From the NCBI RefSeq assembly GCF_000302535.1, contig NC_018708.1:3906001-3970000 (forward strand): 64,000 bases of DNA, read 5' to 3'. A model generated the notes under the pieces. The model had not been told where the DNA came from, did not search any database, and saw only the letters and a list, made by a program, of their open reading frames with translations. Origin of the DNA: Acidovorax sp. KKS102 (GTDB lineage: Bacteria; Pseudomonadota; Gammaproteobacteria; Burkholderiales; Burkholderiaceae_C). Both the position numbers and the translations under genes were made by a program. Below, piece by piece: positions 61,907 to 64,000 of this stretch; position 1 is the stretch's first letter; every line of letters starts with the position of its first letter.

Positions 61907-62335
61907 ATGTGGGTGCAAGACGTTCTCGACCGACTCAAGGCGCAGGTTTCCGGCATGCGCGAGATCGACGGCGCCACCAGCCTGGACGCCGCCATGCGCG
62001 GCATGGTCGCGGCCCCCGCGCTGTACCTCATACCGCTGGCCGACCGGGGCCATGAATTGCCCCATACCGGCACCGTGGATCAGCTCATTGGCGTGCTGTT
62101 CGGCGTGCTGATCGTGCTGGACACCGCCCGCAGCGCCCAGGGCCTGGACGTGCTGCTGGAGCTGGAGGCCGTGCGCGCCCAGGTGCGCGCAGCGCTGGTG
62201 GGCTGGGTGCCCGATGCCGATACCGGCGAGCCCGTCACGTTTGCGGGCGGCGAGCTGGTGCAGTTCCAGGGCGACGGCCACCTCTGGTGGAGCGACGAGT
62301 TTTCCTTGACCACGTACTACAGGAGCAATCCGTGA
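61907..62335 (+). CDS. gp37-like tail terminator protein
   Basis: 142 aa. DVLDRLKAQVSGMREIDGAT, VAAPALYLIPLADRGHE and WWSDEFSLTTYYRSN correspond to the gp37 family of Mu-like phages. Completes the tail top. Its stop overlaps the GTG of the next gene. Confidence 0.82.
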   Translation: MWVQDVLDRLKAQVSGMREIDGATSLDAAMRGMVAAPALYLIPLADRGHELPHTGTVDQLIGVLFGVLIVLDTARSAQGLDVLLELEAVRAQVRAALVGWVPDADTGEPVTFAGGELVQFQGDGHLWWSDEFSLTTYYRSNP

Positions 62336-62559
62336 GCAAAGCCAATGGCAAATCAACCAACACCACGGCCGAAGAAGCGGCCGCACCGACGGCCAGCGCC
62401 GCCGCAGACACCGGAGCCATTGCCGTGGTTCAGCCCGCCCCGGCCGCCAAGAGCGCGCCGGACCGGTACCACGGCCACGGCGGCCTGTACCGCATGACGA
62501 ACGGCCGCCGCGTGCAGGTCGAACAAACCCAACCTGAAACCACCAAGGAGCGCAAATGA
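62332..62559 (+). CDS. Small tail-region protein (gp38 position)
   Basis: 75 aa from GTG at 62332 (GTGA overlap, with AGGAG upstream). Ala/Thr-rich N-terminus, then DRYHGHGGLYRMTNGRRVQV. Overlaps the tail tube start by four nt. Unknown function. Confidence 0.65.
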   Translation: MSKANGKSTNTTAEEAAAPTASAAADTGAIAVVQPAPAAKSAPDRYHGHGGLYRMTNGRRVQVEQTQPETTKERK

Positions 62560-63500
62560 GCGACCCAAAATTCATCAAGAAGATGGCCGTTCTGGTGGCC
62601 ATTGAAGCCACCGTGGGCACCATCGTCGTGCCCGTGGCCGCAGACGCCATCGAGGTGTCCGATGTCACCCTGACTCCCATCGAGGGCGACGAGGTGGACC
62701 AGGGCGTGATCCGCCCGTACTTCGGCGCATCCGAAACGACGCTGGTCACCCTGTACCGCAAGATCGCGTTCAGCGTGGGCTTTGCAGGTGTGGGCACCGT
62801 GGGCGACCTGCCGGGCTGGGCCACGCTGTTGCGCGCCAGCGCCGCCAGCGTGACCAACACCCCCGCGCCAGATCCCGACGCTGGGACTGTCTTCGCACCT
62901 GTCACCGATGGCATGGAGAGCGTGACCATCTATGCCGTGGTGGACAAGCTGCTCTACAAGATGGCAGGGGCCCGCGCCAACGCCAAATCCATGGTGGACG
63001 CCAAGCAAATCCCGAAGTGGCAGTTTGAGTTCACCGGCGCGTTCTACCCGGTGGAAGACGTCGGCTCCATGCCTGCTGTGAGCTATGTGAAGTTCCTGCG
63101 GCCGTTGGGCGTGAACAAGCTCAATACCACTTTGAGCCTGGACGGCTACAACGCAGCGGCCAGCAGCTTCCAGTTCGACTTCGGCAACCAGGTGGTCAAG
63201 CAAGACCTGATGGGCGTGGACACAACCGAAATCACCGGCCGCGTCTCCACCGGCACGGTGACTTTCCGCAACACGTCCGTGGCCACCAAGAACTGGATCG
63301 AGATGGCCCGCACGAGTGCCAAGGTGCCTCTGCTGCTCAAACACGGCCAGGCCGCCGTCAACACGATCTCCATTGCGGCGCCGCTCGCACAGATCGGCAA
63401 GCCCACGTTCGGTGAGCAAGACGGTATCCAGATGATCACCGTGCCTCTGCGCTTCATCCCGAGCGATGCGGGCAACGACGAGTGGTCCATCACCGTCTGA
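62556..63500 (+). CDS. Phage tail tube protein (siphovirus type)
   Basis: 314 aa. VLVAIEATVGTIVVPVAADA, IEVSDVTLTPIEGDEVDQGV and the later KWQFEFTGAFYPV, TGRVSTGTVTFRNTSVATKN pattern fit the phage tail tube family of long non-contractile tails (B3/D3112-like). Mu would have the sheath gene L at this place; no sheath is visible. Confidence 0.82.
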   Translation: MSDPKFIKKMAVLVAIEATVGTIVVPVAADAIEVSDVTLTPIEGDEVDQGVIRPYFGASETTLVTLYRKIAFSVGFAGVGTVGDLPGWATLLRASAASVTNTPAPDPDAGTVFAPVTDGMESVTIYAVVDKLLYKMAGARANAKSMVDAKQIPKWQFEFTGAFYPVEDVGSMPAVSYVKFLRPLGVNKLNTTLSLDGYNAAASSFQFDFGNQVVKQDLMGVDTTEITGRVSTGTVTFRNTSVATKNWIEMARTSAKVPLLLKHGQAAVNTISIAAPLAQIGKPTFGEQDGIQMITVPLRFIPSDAGNDEWSITV

Positions 63501-63562
63501 GCGACCTGATCGCGCCTGCTTCTTTTACCCCCTGCAACAGCATTTCAACAAGGATCACACCC

Positions 63563-63946
63563 ATGTCCGTCGTTCTCGCATCCGTCGCTTTTTGGGCCGC
63601 CGCCCGCCTCACCCTGGTGGGCGACCTGGGCAAACCGGAAATCGTTCATTTCAAGGCCCGCTTCAAGCGCCTCAAGACCAGCGAGCGCAAGCAGCTCGAA
63701 GCCGATCTGACCGCCAAGAAGATCACCGACAAGGAGTTCCTGGACCGCCTGCTGGTGGACTGGGAGCTCAAGGACAAGGCCGGTAGCGCGGTACCTTACA
63801 CCGAGCAGCAGCGCGCGGAGTTGGTAGAAGACTGGGACGGGTTCGAAGCGGCTCTGGTGGAGGCGTACTTTGAGAACGGCCGCAAGGCGCGCGAGGCGGC
63901 AGAAGTCGCAAAAAACTCCGAGCCGCCGTCCGCCACCACTATCTGA
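63563..63946 (+). CDS. Tail assembly chaperone, upstream frame (G-like)
   Basis: 127 aa from ATG at 63563. Helical: VHFKARFKRLKTSERKQLEA, DLTAKKITDKEFLDRLLVDW, then a Glu/Ala-rich tail. Directly after the tail tube, where lambda-type phages have gene G. The last codons include GCA AAA AAC, a -1 slippery site, so a longer G-T-type fusion is expected. Confidence 0.82.
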   Translation: MSVVLASVAFWAAARLTLVGDLGKPEIVHFKARFKRLKTSERKQLEADLTAKKITDKEFLDRLLVDWELKDKAGSAVPYTEQQRAELVEDWDGFEAALVEAYFENGRKAREAAEVAKNSEPPSATTI

Positions 63947-64000
63947 GCGCGGGGGGCGGCGAGGCCAATACTGAGGAAGAAGACGCCGATCTGCGCGCCC
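63910..64000 (+). other. -1 programmed frameshift site and downstream (T-like) frame, partial
   Basis: Heptamer A AAA AAC at 63910-63916 sits in the zero frame as GCA AAA AAC. The -1 frame then reads RAAVRHHYLSAGGGEANTEE and on to the window edge without stop. A stem can form between GCCGCC (63922-63927) and GGCGGC (63955-63960), beginning 5 nt after the heptamer. Confidence 0.72.

Larger units (their letters stand above)
35559..64000. mobile_element. Mu-like transposable prophage (right end not in window)
   Basis: Contains MuA-type DDE transposase, MuB-type ATPase, Gam, gp16, Mor, protease I with internal scaffold, T-type major head protein, gp27/28/29/30/G equivalents, Rz/Rz1 and endolysin. 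At least 28.4 kb is present; Mu-like phages are usually 36-40 kb, so roughly 8-12 kb of tail genes should follow. The lysis-to-gpG block is on the minus strand left of the repressor, unlike Mu. The tail tube type suggests a non-contractile tail (B3/D3112-like). All core genes look intact. Confidence 0.93.

Noticed and set aside
35559..64000. Tyrosine- or serine-integrase prophage with a tRNA attachment site
   Set aside because: No integrase gene and no tRNA near the left edge; a DDE transposase and MuB ATPase are present instead.

Overview
The window is GC-rich chromosomal DNA that looks like a member of the Comamonadaceae (Betaproteobacteria, Acidovorax-like). The basis is codon bias, an FlhDC flagellar master regulator, a form II CoxL-type molybdenum hydroxylase cluster, long TRAP transporter genes, and several copies of a dispersed inverted repeat built on TAGCTGC(T/C)AGCGC that I associate with this family. 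The genus is an inference, and no rRNA or tRNA gene is visible.

Chromosomal part, 1 to about 35.56 kb. A molybdenum hydroxylase operon (coxS, coxL, coxM, MoxR ATPase, CoxE start; minus strand, 1-4.94 kb) lies opposite a GAF-Fis regulator. A MerR regulator with a classic 19-bp-spacer promoter faces a DUF2938 / flavodoxin / DUF2798 operon (6.5-8.4 kb). An arsenic operon arsR-arsI-arsC-acr3 follows (8.4-10.9 kb). Next is a tight six-gene plus-strand operon: 7TM-EAL protein, saccharopine-dehydrogenase-like protein, SRPBCC, DoxX-like, DUF2269, UbiB kinase (11-17 kb). A tungstate/molybdate ABC operon (tupB-tupC-tupA-modA-like) diverges from a ModE-PBP fusion regulator (17.1-21.4 kb), and it could feed the Mo enzymes at the left edge. 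A TRAP transporter follows (dctQM plus, dctP minus), then the isoprenoid operon xseB-ispA-dxs, a Rieske oxygenase, a DMT exporter, a sulfurtransferase, flhDC, and a convergent FlgO-like / poly-proline lipoprotein pair.

From about 35.56 kb to the window end (64 kb) lies a Mu-type transposable prophage; its right end is outside the window. Its modules are not in Mu order. Head completion, portal, terminase and lysis genes (gpG, gp30, gp29, gp28, gp27, DUF2730, Rz/Rz1, SAR endolysin) and a cargo segment run leftwards to the left of the repressor. The early genes (Ner-like, transposase A, ATPase B, Gam, RdgC, MazG-like, gp16, Mor) run rightwards and lead directly into protease I/scaffold Z, major head protein T and tail genes. 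The tail genes include a tail tube of the non-contractile type and a tail chaperone with an A AAA AAC slippery site, so the virion is probably B3/D3112-like (siphovirus tail) rather than Mu-like (contractile). The prophage appears to cut a host ORF at 35429-35558.

Most unusual points: the inverted late block and what it implies for late transcription; an amber-interrupted cargo gene (44.1-44.9 kb) near a long inverted repeat; a motif shared by the repressor and the next gene; a second DUF3486 gene at the left end; a toxin-like nuclease-resembling tail on the gp30 head protein; a phage-borne RdgC; and a terminator-like hairpin in the leader of the Rieske oxygenase. No CRISPR array or recognised defence island was seen.
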